Positions 16,934 to 25,743 of a stretch of 64,000 nt of DNA are shown piece by piece; the first letter of the stretch is position 1; each line of letters begins with the position of its first letter. The stretch is from positions 3,765,665 through 3,829,664 of the forward strand of contig NZ_CP180191.1 of NCBI RefSeq assembly GCF_047549485.1, read 5' to 3'. The notes beneath the pieces are model-generated. The model made no database searches. It was not told the DNA's origin and worked only from the letters and a program-made list of their open reading frames with translations. Source of the stretch: Piscinibacterium candidicorallinum (GTDB taxonomy: Bacteria; Pseudomonadota; Gammaproteobacteria; Burkholderiales; Burkholderiaceae_C). Both the position numbers and the translations under genes were made by a program.

Positions 16934-16988
16934 CGCTTGTCTGGTGCGGCTTTCAAGCCAGTTTCGCCTGGAAAGCCGCACCAAACCT
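16934..16988 (+). repeat. GCTTGTC palindrome unit 3
   Basis: A nearly perfect example: left end CGCTTGTCTGG, and a 13-bp perfect stem TGGTGCGGCTTTC (16942-16954) / GAAAGCCGCACCA (16971-16983). It lies just downstream of the TonB receptor stop (17013) and could end its transcript. Confidence 0.82.
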
Positions 16989-17012
16989 CGATCTAGCGCT
17001 TCAATCCCTCGA

Positions 17013-19499
17013 TCAAAACGCGTACCGCACCCGAGCGTAGTAGTAGGCGCCGTTGAAGCCGATTGGTGACACCACGTCGTACGGGAAGTTGCCGAAGTAG
17101 CTGATGTCGGCAATCGAGCGGGTGGGATAGGTGTCGCCGATGTTCACGGCGCCCAGTGCAACGCTGAACTGCTTGTTGATGCGATATTCGCCTTCCAGGT
17201 CGAACTGCCACTTGGCGTCGTACTGCTGCGTGGGGGTGAAGCCGCCGCCGAAGTCGAACACGCGGGTGGCCTTGCCGTGGCGGGTGGCGCGCAGGGTGCC
17301 GCCCCATTGCGCGCCCGTCCAGCCGGCGGTGAGCACGTGCTTGGTCAGCGGCGCGGCGGTGGTCAGGGTGTTCTGTTCTTCCAGGCCCACCAGGTTGCCG
17401 CTCACGCCCAGGGCAGCCAGCTGTGCGGGCACGGGCTTGAAGTTGGAGAGCTCGGTCTTGGCGTAGCTGCTGGCCGCAGACACGCGGGCCTGGCCGCCGG
17501 CGATGCGATCGGTCCAAGTGATGACGAGGTCTGCACCGCGGGTCTTGGTGTCCACCGCGTTGGTGAAGAAGTTCACGCCCTGCACGCCGGCCACGCCGAA
17601 GTTGGTGGCGATGAAGTTGGTGAGCTGCGTGCTGGAAAAGCGCTCGGACAGGGTGATGCGATCCTTCACCCGGATCTCGTACACGTCCAGCGAGGCCCTG
17701 AGTGCGCGCGAGGGGTTGGCCGTGAGGCCCAAGCTCCAGTTGTCGGACTTTTCGGCCTTGAGCTCGGGGGCGCCCAGGGCGCGGGCAATGCGGCCGTTGG
17801 CCGGCAGGGTGCGGATAGAGGCCAGCGCGCCGCCGGTGCCGAAGTCCGTAACGGTGAAGCTGAAGTTCTCCTGCGCCAGCGAGGGTGCGCGGAAGTTGCT
17901 GGACACCGCACCGCGCAGGGCCACGGCCGGGGTGAAGGCATAGCGCGCGGCCAGCTTGCCGGTGACGGCGCTGCCGAAGTCGCTGTAGCGGTCGGCACGC
18001 AGGGCGCCCTGCACGAAGAGCTCGCGCGACACGTCGGCCGAGAGGTCGGCAAATACGCCGTACACGCTGCGGCGCACGTCAATCGCATCGCCTGGCTGCA
18101 GGGCCAGCGCGCCCTGCGACTGTGCCGGCGAGCTCGTCACGGGGCCGGTGGCGTAGGCAGCGGCATCACCGGCGCTGGTGGAGAAGCCGTCGCGGCGCAG
18201 CTCGATGCCGGTGGCAAACAGCGCGGGCTTGGCCAGGCCCAGGTTCAGCTCGCGGCTGGCATCCAGATTGAGCGTGGCCTGCTCGAAGGTGAAGTTGCCC
18301 AGATTGAAGCTGCGCGGCGTGGCGGCGCCCAGGCTGGGGTTGGCGGAGTTGGTCAGGCCATAGTCAAAGCTGTTGCGGCCGTAGCCGAAGGACGCATCCC
18401 AGAGCCATTCGCCGCCGGAAAGTGTGCTGGCGCCCTTGGCGCCGCCGGTCAGGGCGAAGTCGGTGCTGGTGCCGGTGGTGCGCGGCAGGTAGCCGTTGGG
18501 GTAGACGGCCGGCACATTGGCGCTGGAGTCCGGGTAGCGGAAGAAGGCGGCGCCCTCGGTCTCGCGGCGGGTGAGCGTGGAGAAGCCGTAGACCTTCAGG
18601 TCGGGCGCCCAGTCGTACGCGCTGTTGAGCCAGAGTGCGGCGTTGTCCACCTTGGGTTCGCCGGCGCGGTAGTTGCGTTGACCTTGCAGGGCGAGGTTCG
18701 GCGGCGTCTGGTTCTCGAAGAAGGGGATCTCGTCGCGCCCGGCCCGATTGGTCGGATTGGCTGCGCCGATCTCGGCACCCGCACGCACGAAGCCGGCATC
18801 GCCCAGAGCCCAGCCGAGCTTGCCGCGCAGCTGGGTGTTCTGGCCGTCGGTGATGGTCTTGCCGGTGGGGTCGAACTTGGTGCGGAAGGCGCCGTAGCTG
18901 GCCTCAATCTCGCCACCGGTGCGGGCGTCGTCCAGGATGATGTTGATCACGCCGGCCACGGCGTCCGAGCCGTACTGGGCGCCGGCGCCGTCACGCAGCA
19001 CTTCCACGCGCTTGATGGCCGACACCGGAATGGCGTTGAAGTCCACCGGGTTGGTGCCCTTGCCCACCTTGCTTTCCAGATTGACCACGGCCGCCGTGTG
19101 GCGGCGCTTGCCGTTGATGAGCACCAGCACCTGGTCCGGGCTCATGCCGCGCAGCTGGGCCGAGCGCACGTGGTCTGCGCCGCCGCTGTTGGACTGGCGC
19201 TGGAAGTTGAACGAGGGCAGCAGGGCACTGAGCGCGCTGCCCAGTTCGCCGTTGCTGCCGGCGGCGTTGCGCAGGTCTTCGGCGCTGAGCACGTCCACCG
19301 GCACCGGGGTGTTGAGCGAGGTCCGGTCCCGGCTGCGGGTGCCGGTGACCACCACCGTGTCCACGGCCTGGGCGGTGCCGGTGGCGGCGGGCGCTTGCGG
19401 CGTGACGGTCTGGGCCAATGCGGGCGCTGCCAGGGTGGAGGCAACGGCGGCACTGATGAGCGACAGACGGGAGAAGACGGACATGCGGGGCGGGTTCAT
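17013..19499 (-). CDS. TonB-dependent outer-membrane receptor
   Basis: An 828-residue receptor. A signal peptide (SLISAAVASTLAAPALA) is followed by the TonB-box region DTVVVTGTRSRDRTSLN, then the plug (RGMSPDQVLVLINGKRRHTAAVVN, AIKRVEVLRDGAGAQYGSDAVAGVINII), then a beta-barrel that ends in an aromatic residue (YYYARVRYAF), as outer-membrane proteins do. No substrate genes (siderophore or B12) are adjacent, so the ligand is unknown; the plug is of the larger TonB-dependent receptor class often used for carbohydrates or other organic ligands. ATG 19499 gives a normal signal peptide; a GTG at 19550 is in frame upstream. Confidence 0.92.
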   Translation of the reverse strand: MNPPRMSVFSRLSLISAAVASTLAAPALAQTVTPQAPAATGTAQAVDTVVVTGTRSRDRTSLNTPVPVDVLSAEDLRNAAGSNGELGSALSALLPSFNFQRQSNSGGADHVRSAQLRGMSPDQVLVLINGKRRHTAAVVNLESKVGKGTNPVDFNAIPVSAIKRVEVLRDGAGAQYGSDAVAGVINIILDDARTGGEIEASYGAFRTKFDPTGKTITDGQNTQLRGKLGWALGDAGFVRAGAEIGAANPTNRAGRDEIPFFENQTPPNLALQGQRNYRAGEPKVDNAALWLNSAYDWAPDLKVYGFSTLTRRETEGAAFFRYPDSSANVPAVYPNGYLPRTTGTSTDFALTGGAKGASTLSGGEWLWDASFGYGRNSFDYGLTNSANPSLGAATPRSFNLGNFTFEQATLNLDASRELNLGLAKPALFATGIELRRDGFSTSAGDAAAYATGPVTSSPAQSQGALALQPGDAIDVRRSVYGVFADLSADVSRELFVQGALRADRYSDFGSAVTGKLAARYAFTPAVALRGAVSSNFRAPSLAQENFSFTVTDFGTGGALASIRTLPANGRIARALGAPELKAEKSDNWSLGLTANPSRALRASLDVYEIRVKDRITLSERFSSTQLTNFIATNFGVAGVQGVNFFTNAVDTKTRGADLVITWTDRIAGGQARVSAASSYAKTELSNFKPVPAQLAALGVSGNLVGLEEQNTLTTAAPLTKHVLTAGWTGAQWGGTLRATRHGKATRVFDFGGGFTPTQQYDAKWQFDLEGEYRINKQFSVALGAVNIGDTYPTRSIADISYFGNFPYDVVSPIGFNGAYYYARVRYAF

Positions 19500-19694
19500 G
19501 GTCAGGAGGCTGTTGTTGATGTGATCGGGAGCCGCCGCGCCGGATGGCACGGCCAGCCCGACAGAATGCCTCAGCCCTGCTGCGCTGCACAGCGGGCTTC
19601 GGGAAATCCTTATTCATCGGCTGCAACAGGGGTCATGGGCGTGTAGCAGGCCCGCGCGTGTGGTCGAATCGAGCGTTTTTTGCTGCGTTGCCTC

Positions 19695-21104
19695 ATGCCG
19701 CCCTCCGCCCCATCCCCAACCCCCACCCCGCGCCGACACCTGGGCGTGTGGTCCGCCATTTCGGTGTGCGTGGGCATGGTGATCGGCGCGGGGATCTTCA
19801 AGACCTCGCCCGAGGTGGCGGCCCATGTGGGCAGCGACACGCAGCTCTACGCCCTGTGGATTGCCGGCGGCGTGCTCTCGATCATCGGCGCCATGTGCTT
19901 TGCCGAGCTGGCCGCCGCCTACCCGGACACGGGCGGGGACTACAGCTTCCTGCACCGCGCCTTCGGGCCGAAGATGGCCTTCCTGTTTGCGTGGTCGCGC
20001 TTTTCCATCATCCACACCGGCTCGATGGCGCTGCTGGCCTTTGTGTTTGCAGACTATGTGAATCAGCTGCTGCCGCTGGGGCCTGTGGGTGGCGGCCTGC
20101 TGGCCGGCGGGATCATCGTGGTGCTGGTGCTCGTGAATCTGCGCGGGCTGACGATCGGCCTGACCACGCAGCTCGTGCTCATGGCGCTCGTGCTGCTGGG
20201 CCTGCTGCTGGCCGGGGCGGCCGGGCTGTGGCTGGTGCTGCAGGGCACTCCGGCCGCCACGCCGGTGGCGGCGCACCTGCCCACGGCCACCGGCACCAGC
20301 CCCTACCTGGCGCAGCTGAGCATGGGCACGGCCATGGTGTTCGTGCTGCTGGCCTACGGCGGCTGGAGCGACGCCGCCACGCTCAGCGCCGAGATGCACG
20401 ACGAGCGGCGCGGCATTGTCTGGGCGCTCTTGGGCGGCATGTCGATCGTGATGGCGCTGTATCTGTTGGCGAACTGGGCCTACCTGCAGGGCCTGGGGCT
20501 GACGGGCCTGGCGCGCAGCGAGGCGCCGGCCGCCGAGCTGCTGCTGCGCGCCTTCGGCACACCCGGCGAGGTGCTGATGGTGGCGATCGTCGCCATCACC
20601 GCCATCAGCGTGATGAACGCCATCCTGATTGCTGGCGCCCGCACCACCTATGCCGTGGCGCGCGACACGCCTGCGCTCACCGCCATGGCCCGCTGGGACG
20701 CACAGCGCGGCACGCCCGTGGCCGCCATGCTCGCCATGGCCGCCGTGGCCCTGGTGCTGGTGGCGCTGGGCACGATCACGCGCGGCGGCTTCTCCACCAT
20801 GGTGGACTACCTCTCGCCCGTGTACTGGCTCTTCCTCACGCTCTCGGCCACGGCGGTGCTGGTGCTGCGCCAGCGCGAGCCGACCGTGCCGCGGCCCTTC
20901 AAGGTGCCCTTCTATCCGGTGCTGCCCATCGTCTTCGGCGGCAGCTGCGCCTACATGCTCTGGGCCAGCCTGGACTACGTGCGCGCAGGCGCCTTGGCCG
21001 GCGTGGGCGTGCTGCTGCTGGGTGCCGTGCTGCTGGCGGTGCTGGGCAAGCGCGCTGTGGCGCAGCCCGAGCCCGAGACACCCGCCCCGGCGCGGGACGT
21101 CTGA
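19695..21104 (+). CDS. APC-family amino-acid permease
   Basis: A 469-residue transporter with about twelve hydrophobic segments. The N-terminal motif VCVGMVIGAGIFKTSPEVAA (residues about 24-43) is the substrate-binding GxGIF unwound helix of the APC superfamily, and LCFAEL-type MCFAELAAAYPDTGGDYSFL is the following conserved block. The YGGWSDAATLSAEM stretch resembles the LAT/serine-threonine-type exchangers. The substrate is likely amino acids but unproven. It is divergent from the TonB receptor across 195 bp, so shared control is possible. Confidence 0.9.
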   Translation: MPPSAPSPTPTPRRHLGVWSAISVCVGMVIGAGIFKTSPEVAAHVGSDTQLYALWIAGGVLSIIGAMCFAELAAAYPDTGGDYSFLHRAFGPKMAFLFAWSRFSIIHTGSMALLAFVFADYVNQLLPLGPVGGGLLAGGIIVVLVLVNLRGLTIGLTTQLVLMALVLLGLLLAGAAGLWLVLQGTPAATPVAAHLPTATGTSPYLAQLSMGTAMVFVLLAYGGWSDAATLSAEMHDERRGIVWALLGGMSIVMALYLLANWAYLQGLGLTGLARSEAPAAELLLRAFGTPGEVLMVAIVAITAISVMNAILIAGARTTYAVARDTPALTAMARWDAQRGTPVAAMLAMAAVALVLVALGTITRGGFSTMVDYLSPVYWLFLTLSATAVLVLRQREPTVPRPFKVPFYPVLPIVFGGSCAYMLWASLDYVRAGALAGVGVLLLGAVLLAVLGKRAVAQPEPETPAPARDV

Positions 21105-21462
21105 ACGGGCTTCACGCAAGCCCACACCCGCTTTCCGCTTGTCTGGTGCGGTTCTTCAGGCACCTAGCCTCAAGAGCCGCACCCAGAGCGCGCCTTCAGG
21201 GTGGTGCCTTGAGGACTGGCTCCAGACAAGCGGAAAGCCTAAGTCAGACCGCAACGGGGCCAAGGCTTGCACGCCTTGGCTCTTCGCCCGGCGCAAGGCA
21301 TGCCTTGCGAAACCCCGGGCTCAGCGAAAAGCCCCGTACTGCCTTTGCGGGAGCCCCGCGCGCAGCGTGTGGGAGATCGGTGGGAGGGGGCGGCGCACAG
21401 TGCGTTCACCGGCACCTGGCCGGCCCCGGAATCTTCCGGGACACCCCTGAGGAGGAAGCACC
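21105..21462. other. Intergenic region with composite repeat and hairpin
   Basis: This 358-bp gap holds the paired repeat locus 21130-21238 and then a small hairpin (CCAAGGC TTGCAC GCCTTGG, near 21259-21278), possibly the permease terminator. The rest, to the start of the gene at 21463, contains no gene I can support. Confidence 0.45.
21130..21238. repeat. Composite palindrome: face-to-face pair of GCTTGTC units (4a/4b)
   Basis: A perfect 17-bp inverted repeat bounds the locus: GCTTTCCGCTTGTCTGG (21130-21146) and CCAGACAAGCGGAAAGC (21222-21238). Inside are two hairpins, TTCTTCAGGC...GCCTCAAGAG and CCTTCAGGG...GCCTTGAGG, which share the central CCGCACCCAGAGCGC. The two units therefore point at each other, as in a BIME. 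It follows the APC permease stop. Confidence 0.85.
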
Positions 21463-22551
21463 ATGCCCCGTATTGAAGTAGCCCGCCCCGACCCGCACGA
21501 CGCGCTGTTTGCGGTCGACCCCGCCATGCCGCGCGACCCCGCGCTGCGCCAGATTGCCGACGACGTCTTGGCGCAGGTGAAGTACGCCATCGCGCAGGCC
21601 GCCGCCGACGACACACCCGGCAATGAGCCGCTGGACATCGCCGCACGAGCATTGGTGGCCAGTCGCCCCCAGCGCGAGCGCGAAGCTGCCCGCGTACAGG
21701 CACGCAGCCTGCTGGCCGCACCCGATGCCGCCCGCATGCGCCACTTTGGCCGCTTTGCCAACCTGCAGGCCGCCACCTACCGCAGCCAGGGTTTTGCAGC
21801 TGCCCCCAAGCTGAGTGTGAATGGGGACGCAGTGAAAGCCGCACTGACCCGCGTGGCCACCCAGCTGCACCCGATCTCGGGCAGCCCGAACCCGGACGTG
21901 GTGGCCGGCGCGGCCTACAAGACCATGAAGCTGTTCATCAAGCGCGTGCGCTGCATCGATGAAACCAATGGCGAATGGGGCTCCGACGAGATCGCCCTGG
22001 GCGGCACGAAGACCAACCCCAAGGGCGAGACCACCCTCGTCAACCAGTTTCTGGTGCACGACGACTTCGACAAAGGCGAGGTCAAGAACTACGGCTTCAA
22101 CAAGGTGTTTTGCACCTGGTCCCTGCAGACCGCCGCCGACGGCTTCCCCTATGTGTACAGCGCCGTGATCGCCATGGCGGAGAAGGACGACGGCGGTTTC
22201 CATGACATCCTCAAGAAGCTCTGGGACCTCGTTGACGACAAGGTCAAGGAAGCGGTGGCGGGCGCTGTGGGTGCGGCCGCGGGTGCAGCCCTGGGCAGCG
22301 CATTCGGCGGACCCATCGGCGCGGTCGTCGGTGCCCTGTTCGGTCTATTGATCGGCTGGCTCATCAGCCTGTTCGACAACCCGGACGACCTGATCGGCAC
22401 CCGCGTCACGATGATGACGCTGGGCGCGGCCACGAAGTCGTACTACGACTGGGCCAAGCTCACCTCGCCCGAAGGCTGGACACACACCCTGACCTTCAAG
22501 GGGGACGGCGGCCACTACAAGGTGGATGTGGCCTACCGCGTCTTCACCTGA
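21463..22551 (+). CDS. Glycine-zipper protein of unknown function
   Basis: A 362-residue protein I do not recognise. It has no signal peptide. Residues 1-150 are helical and Ala/Arg-rich. Residues about 155-240 form a beta-rich domain (TMKLFIKRVRCIDETNGEWG, SDEIALGGTKTNPKGETT). Residues 265-304 are a long glycine-zipper, with repeated G-x-x-x-G spacing in a hydrophobic run (GAAAGAALGSAFGGPIGAVV) that looks able to insert in a membrane or oligomerise. A final beta segment (WTHTLTFKGDGGHYKVDVAY) follows. Glycine zippers occur in pore-forming and membrane-oligomer proteins, so a lysin or bacteriocin-like role is possible. GGAGGAAG precedes ATG 21463. Confidence 0.7.
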   Translation: MPRIEVARPDPHDALFAVDPAMPRDPALRQIADDVLAQVKYAIAQAAADDTPGNEPLDIAARALVASRPQREREAARVQARSLLAAPDAARMRHFGRFANLQAATYRSQGFAAAPKLSVNGDAVKAALTRVATQLHPISGSPNPDVVAGAAYKTMKLFIKRVRCIDETNGEWGSDEIALGGTKTNPKGETTLVNQFLVHDDFDKGEVKNYGFNKVFCTWSLQTAADGFPYVYSAVIAMAEKDDGGFHDILKKLWDLVDDKVKEAVAGAVGAAAGAALGSAFGGPIGAVVGALFGLLIGWLISLFDNPDDLIGTRVTMMTLGAATKSYYDWAKLTSPEGWTHTLTFKGDGGHYKVDVAYRVFT

Positions 22552-22680
22552 GACGGCGCGCGTCGGCCGCGGCTTGCCCTGTTTCGGGGCTGTGCCTGCG
22601 GCCGATGCACCGGTATCTTGAGTGCGCAGGTTCCGGCGGCGGGCCTGTGCAGCCCAACCGCCGCACTTACAGGAGCTCTC

Positions 22681-23118
22681 ATGTCCGCTCGAACATTCTC
22701 CGCCCCGTCCCCTGCTTCTCGCGCGCACGCCCGCCTGTTGGTTGCATGCGCAATGAGCATCGCGTTCGTTGTGCTGCTGGCGCCCGCCTCGGTGCAGGCG
22801 AGCTGCAAGCCCAACTGTGCGGTGGGCAGTGTGGTCAATGCTGCAGGTGTGCCGCCGAAGGTGGCCTCGATCGTCAAGACGATCAGCTTCAAGGGCAACA
22901 CATTGAGCCCGCAGGGCAGCAAGGCGGTGGCGGCGCTGGCGGCCGAGCTGAAAACGGCCGGCCTGAAAGACCCGGTCACCATTGCCATTCCGCTCGAAGA
23001 CGGCGTACCCGCCAGGGAAGCCGCCGCGCAGGCCGAGGCACGCGCGGTTCAGCTGCGCAAGGCCCTGGCGCAGCAAGGGCTCAAGCAAGGCGCGGTGGAG
23101 GTTGTGATCGCGCGCTAG
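22681..23118 (+). CDS. Small exported protein, OmpA-like C-terminus
   Basis: A 145-residue protein with a long Sec signal (VACAMSIAFVVLLAPASVQA, cleavage near residue 40). The mature part has one CxxxC pair (CKPNC) and a C-terminal half (TLSPQGSKAVAALAAELKT, ARAVQLRKALAQQGL) that resembles the OmpA peptidoglycan-binding fold but lacks several signature residues. ATG 22681 has AGGAG seven bases upstream. Its TAG stop overlaps, in a palindromic CTAG, the TAG stop of the convergent regulator gene. Confidence 0.68.
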   Translation: MSARTFSAPSPASRAHARLLVACAMSIAFVVLLAPASVQASCKPNCAVGSVVNAAGVPPKVASIVKTISFKGNTLSPQGSKAVAALAAELKTAGLKDPVTIAIPLEDGVPAREAAAQAEARAVQLRKALAQQGLKQGAVEVVIAR

Positions 23119-25265
23119 CGCGGCATGGCCACCAGCCCCCACTGCGCGGCGAGCTTGCGCAGATGGTCATCAGGGGGCTGGCCGATGTGCTCCAGCGCCT
23201 GCTCAAACCTGCGCAGCACGCGCAACGCATCGCCGCGGCTGCCTTGAACGAGATGGACTTGCATGAGCCGGATCACCAGCTGCTGAGCGAGCGGCTCGTA
23301 GTGCAGCGCTGCCTCGAGCAGCGCTGCTTCGCGCAGGCCAGCATCCGGCAAGCTCTGCTCGGGCCGTCCAAGCAGGGTGGCAGCAGCCTGTGCCGCACGC
23401 ACCGTCTCCTGGTGGCAGCGCACACGCGCTGCTTCCAGCCATGGCACCGGCTGCAGGCCGGCCAGCAGCTCGTCGTAGCCGAGCTCGCCGATCTGGGCGA
23501 TCAACGCGTGCGCCGCATCACGATCGGGACGATCGCCGTGCTTCATCGCGGGCGTCAGGCTCAACGCCTCCAACGCATCGATCAGCTGGCGGCGCAGGGC
23601 CACGTCGGACTGCGCCTGGGCGCGGTTCAGCCCCACCCGGCCGTCGCCGATCTGCACGAGATCATTGGCGCCCAGGAGCTTGCGCAGGCGTGCCACGGTC
23701 ATGTCCAGGGACTTTCGCGCTGTGTCGCCGCTAGCGTCGGGCCACAGCGCATCCATCGCCGCGACAAGGCTCACGCTCAGGCGGCGCTCTGCAGCCATCA
23801 TGCGCAGCAGTTCGAGCGGCCGCGCCTGGGCCTTGCCCTCGCTTGGCAGCGCGCGCCCGGCAAGTCGCAGTTCAAAGCCGCCAAGCAGGCGCACCCACAG
23901 CACCCACGGCCACTGCGGGCCGGCATCGTCCGGCGCCGGCAGCCGACGCGCCCGAATGACCTCCTCGACAAAAGCGGGCAGCACGGCCCAGCGAAGGGCC
24001 AGTGCACACAGCGCTCCCGCCCGCTGCGGCAGCAAGCGCAGAAACATCGTGTAGCGCAGTTGCTGAGCCCCGCCGAGTGCATCGGCCAACAGCGTCTTTG
24101 CGGCCTGTGGGTCCTGCTCGCGCAGCGTCCAGGCGCGCAGCAGGTCATGCAACACGCCGAATACCTGCGCGTCGCGCCCCGCATGCCGAGTGCGACAGTA
24201 ATGCAGCAGCGCGATCGCCTCATCTTCGCGGCCCAGGGCAAGCAGGATCTGCGCGAGATCGGTGCGGCACGCGGCGAGTTCGGCATCGGGCAGCGCGGAG
24301 GCGCATGCGAGATCCAGCGCTTCATTGAGCAGCGCCAGAGCCCGCGCCGGCTGGCCGGCCAGCAGCTGGGCACGGGCGCGCATCTGCTGCAGGGCAATGA
24401 GCTGCGCAGCGCGGCCGGCGCCCCAGTCCGGGTCGATGCCTTCCAGCACCTGCCGGGCTTGCGCCAGTTCGCCGCCGTCGAGCAGCAGGCGCACCAGCGC
24501 CAGTGAGACCATGAGCGCGCTGCCATTGAGCGCCTCGGCGCGGCACAGATCCAGCGCACGTTGCCAGCTGCGCTGCGCACGGGCCTGCTCGCCCACCTGG
24601 TACAGCGCGTAGCCCACGGTGTAGAGCCAGCGCACCCGCATCAGCGGGCTGGCGGCGGCAAAGCGGGTCGGCTCCTCCAGCGTGCTGGCGAGCAGGCCGA
24701 AGTGCGCATAGGCCTGCTCGGCAAAGCGGTGGTTGACCAGCAGCTGGCCGGCGATCAGGCACTCGTTCGGGCTGAGCACCGGCTCCAGCGCGCGCAGCGC
24801 CGCCCAGAGCCGCTCGGCGGCGTCCTGGTGCGCCGGCTCGATCCGGCCGCTCAGCACACCGGCCGCCACGCCGGCGGCATCCGCCCAGAAGCGGCCGGGC
24901 CAGGGGTCGCGATCGGCTTCGTTCGGCAGGGCTGTGTCGGCCGCACACCGATCCAGCCAGACGGCCACCTGATCCATGGCGCCGTAATCCAGCAGGCAGG
25001 CCACCAGCGCAATCTGCGCGTTCTCCTGTGCGGCGCGGGTCTGCTGCGCGGCTGTGTCGGCCTGCCAGGCGCGGTCCAGGTAGGCCAGCACGTCGGCGCG
25101 CTCCTGCAGCAGGCCGAGCAAGGCGCGCCACCGGTCTTGGGCGGCGGGCGCCAGAGCCGTGCCAAGGCCCTGCAGCCGGGCGGCGAGCGCACTGGCATCA
25201 CCCGCACGCCAGAGAGCGCGCAGCGGCAGCTCAGGGGTGTGCTCGGGCGGGGAAGGGCCATTCAT
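23115..25265 (-). CDS. Large TPR / winged-helix (BTAD-type) transcriptional regulator
   Basis: A 716-residue protein. Residues about 20-450 are TPR-like helical repeats. Residues about 465-560 form an OmpR/SARP-type winged helix (VRLLGGFELRLAGRAL, ARPLELLRMMAAERRL, DALWPDASGDTARKSLDMTV, LRKLLG). The C-terminal 150 residues are a bacterial transcriptional activator (BTAD) helical domain (AALHYEPLAQQLVIRLMQ). The order is unusual because in classical SARPs the DNA-binding domain is N-terminal. It is probably a MalT-type or SARP-like activator whose effector is unknown. ATG 25265 was chosen over a longer upstream start because the upstream part overlaps a repeat. Confidence 0.78.
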   Translation of the reverse strand: MNGPSPPEHTPELPLRALWRAGDASALAARLQGLGTALAPAAQDRWRALLGLLQERADVLAYLDRAWQADTAAQQTRAAQENAQIALVACLLDYGAMDQVAVWLDRCAADTALPNEADRDPWPGRFWADAAGVAAGVLSGRIEPAHQDAAERLWAALRALEPVLSPNECLIAGQLLVNHRFAEQAYAHFGLLASTLEEPTRFAAASPLMRVRWLYTVGYALYQVGEQARAQRSWQRALDLCRAEALNGSALMVSLALVRLLLDGGELAQARQVLEGIDPDWGAGRAAQLIALQQMRARAQLLAGQPARALALLNEALDLACASALPDAELAACRTDLAQILLALGREDEAIALLHYCRTRHAGRDAQVFGVLHDLLRAWTLREQDPQAAKTLLADALGGAQQLRYTMFLRLLPQRAGALCALALRWAVLPAFVEEVIRARRLPAPDDAGPQWPWVLWVRLLGGFELRLAGRALPSEGKAQARPLELLRMMAAERRLSVSLVAAMDALWPDASGDTARKSLDMTVARLRKLLGANDLVQIGDGRVGLNRAQAQSDVALRRQLIDALEALSLTPAMKHGDRPDRDAAHALIAQIGELGYDELLAGLQPVPWLEAARVRCHQETVRAAQAAATLLGRPEQSLPDAGLREAALLEAALHYEPLAQQLVIRLMQVHLVQGSRGDALRVLRRFEQALEHIGQPPDDHLRKLAAQWGLVAMPR

Positions 25266-25743
25266 GAAGCCGGCTCCGGCGTGGGACTGCCGGGAGTGTG
25301 CCTGCGAGTTCGCCTGCACGCGAATTCCGTCTGGCCGCTGCGTGGCCCCTGCTCCGTCGCCGCCCTGGACGATCGCACCGTGCCGGCGGTCGCCCGGTGC
25401 GCTTGACGCTGGATGTGCCGCACCCCGCTGTCTCGCTTGTCTGGAGCGGATCTTCATGGCAATGGCCTGAAAACGCGCTCTGGGTGCGGGTCTTCAGAGA
25501 CATGGGCTGAAGAACCGCACCAGACAAGCGGGGCCCGGCGGTGGTCTTGCGCAGGCGGCTGCCAGGGCGCCATTTCAAGTGTGCTTGGCACCCCACTCTA
25601 AACGCTGGACGCAACCGTTTGCGCCGCTCAGAATGCCGCCCTGTTCAGCGATCCATGAACAACTCCCTGAACTTGCGCGCCTCGCCCCCGCCACCCGGAG
25701 GCCCCGGCGCCTGCTCGACCCGATCTCACAAGGACCCCCTGCA
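25266..25743. other. 478-bp intergenic region with composite repeat
   Basis: Besides the repeat pair at 25434-25530, this gap is ordinary GC-rich DNA upstream of the binding-protein gene at 25744 and of the regulator gene (start 25265). A modest AAGGA lies before ATG 25744. I see no gene or clear promoter in it. Confidence 0.4.
25434..25530. repeat. Composite palindrome: face-to-face pair of GCTTGTC units (5a/5b)
   Basis: Bounded by CGCTTGTCTGG (25434-25444) and CCAGACAAGCG (25520-25530). It contains two hairpins joined by GCGCTCTGGGTGCGG, the reverse complement of the centre of the 21130-21238 locus. The two loci therefore share the same pair architecture in opposite orientation. Confidence 0.85.

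Noticed and set aside
16763..17113. A minus-strand 116-codon frame upstream of Imm53 that could be a toxin tail
   Set aside because: It starts inside the TonB receptor gene and runs through repeat unit 3. No toxin motif is recognisable.
17277..19646. A 789-codon plus-strand open frame opposite the TonB receptor
   Set aside because: Composition is almost only Ala, Gly, Arg, Val and His, as expected of a shadow frame; the minus-strand receptor has signal peptide, plug and barrel end.
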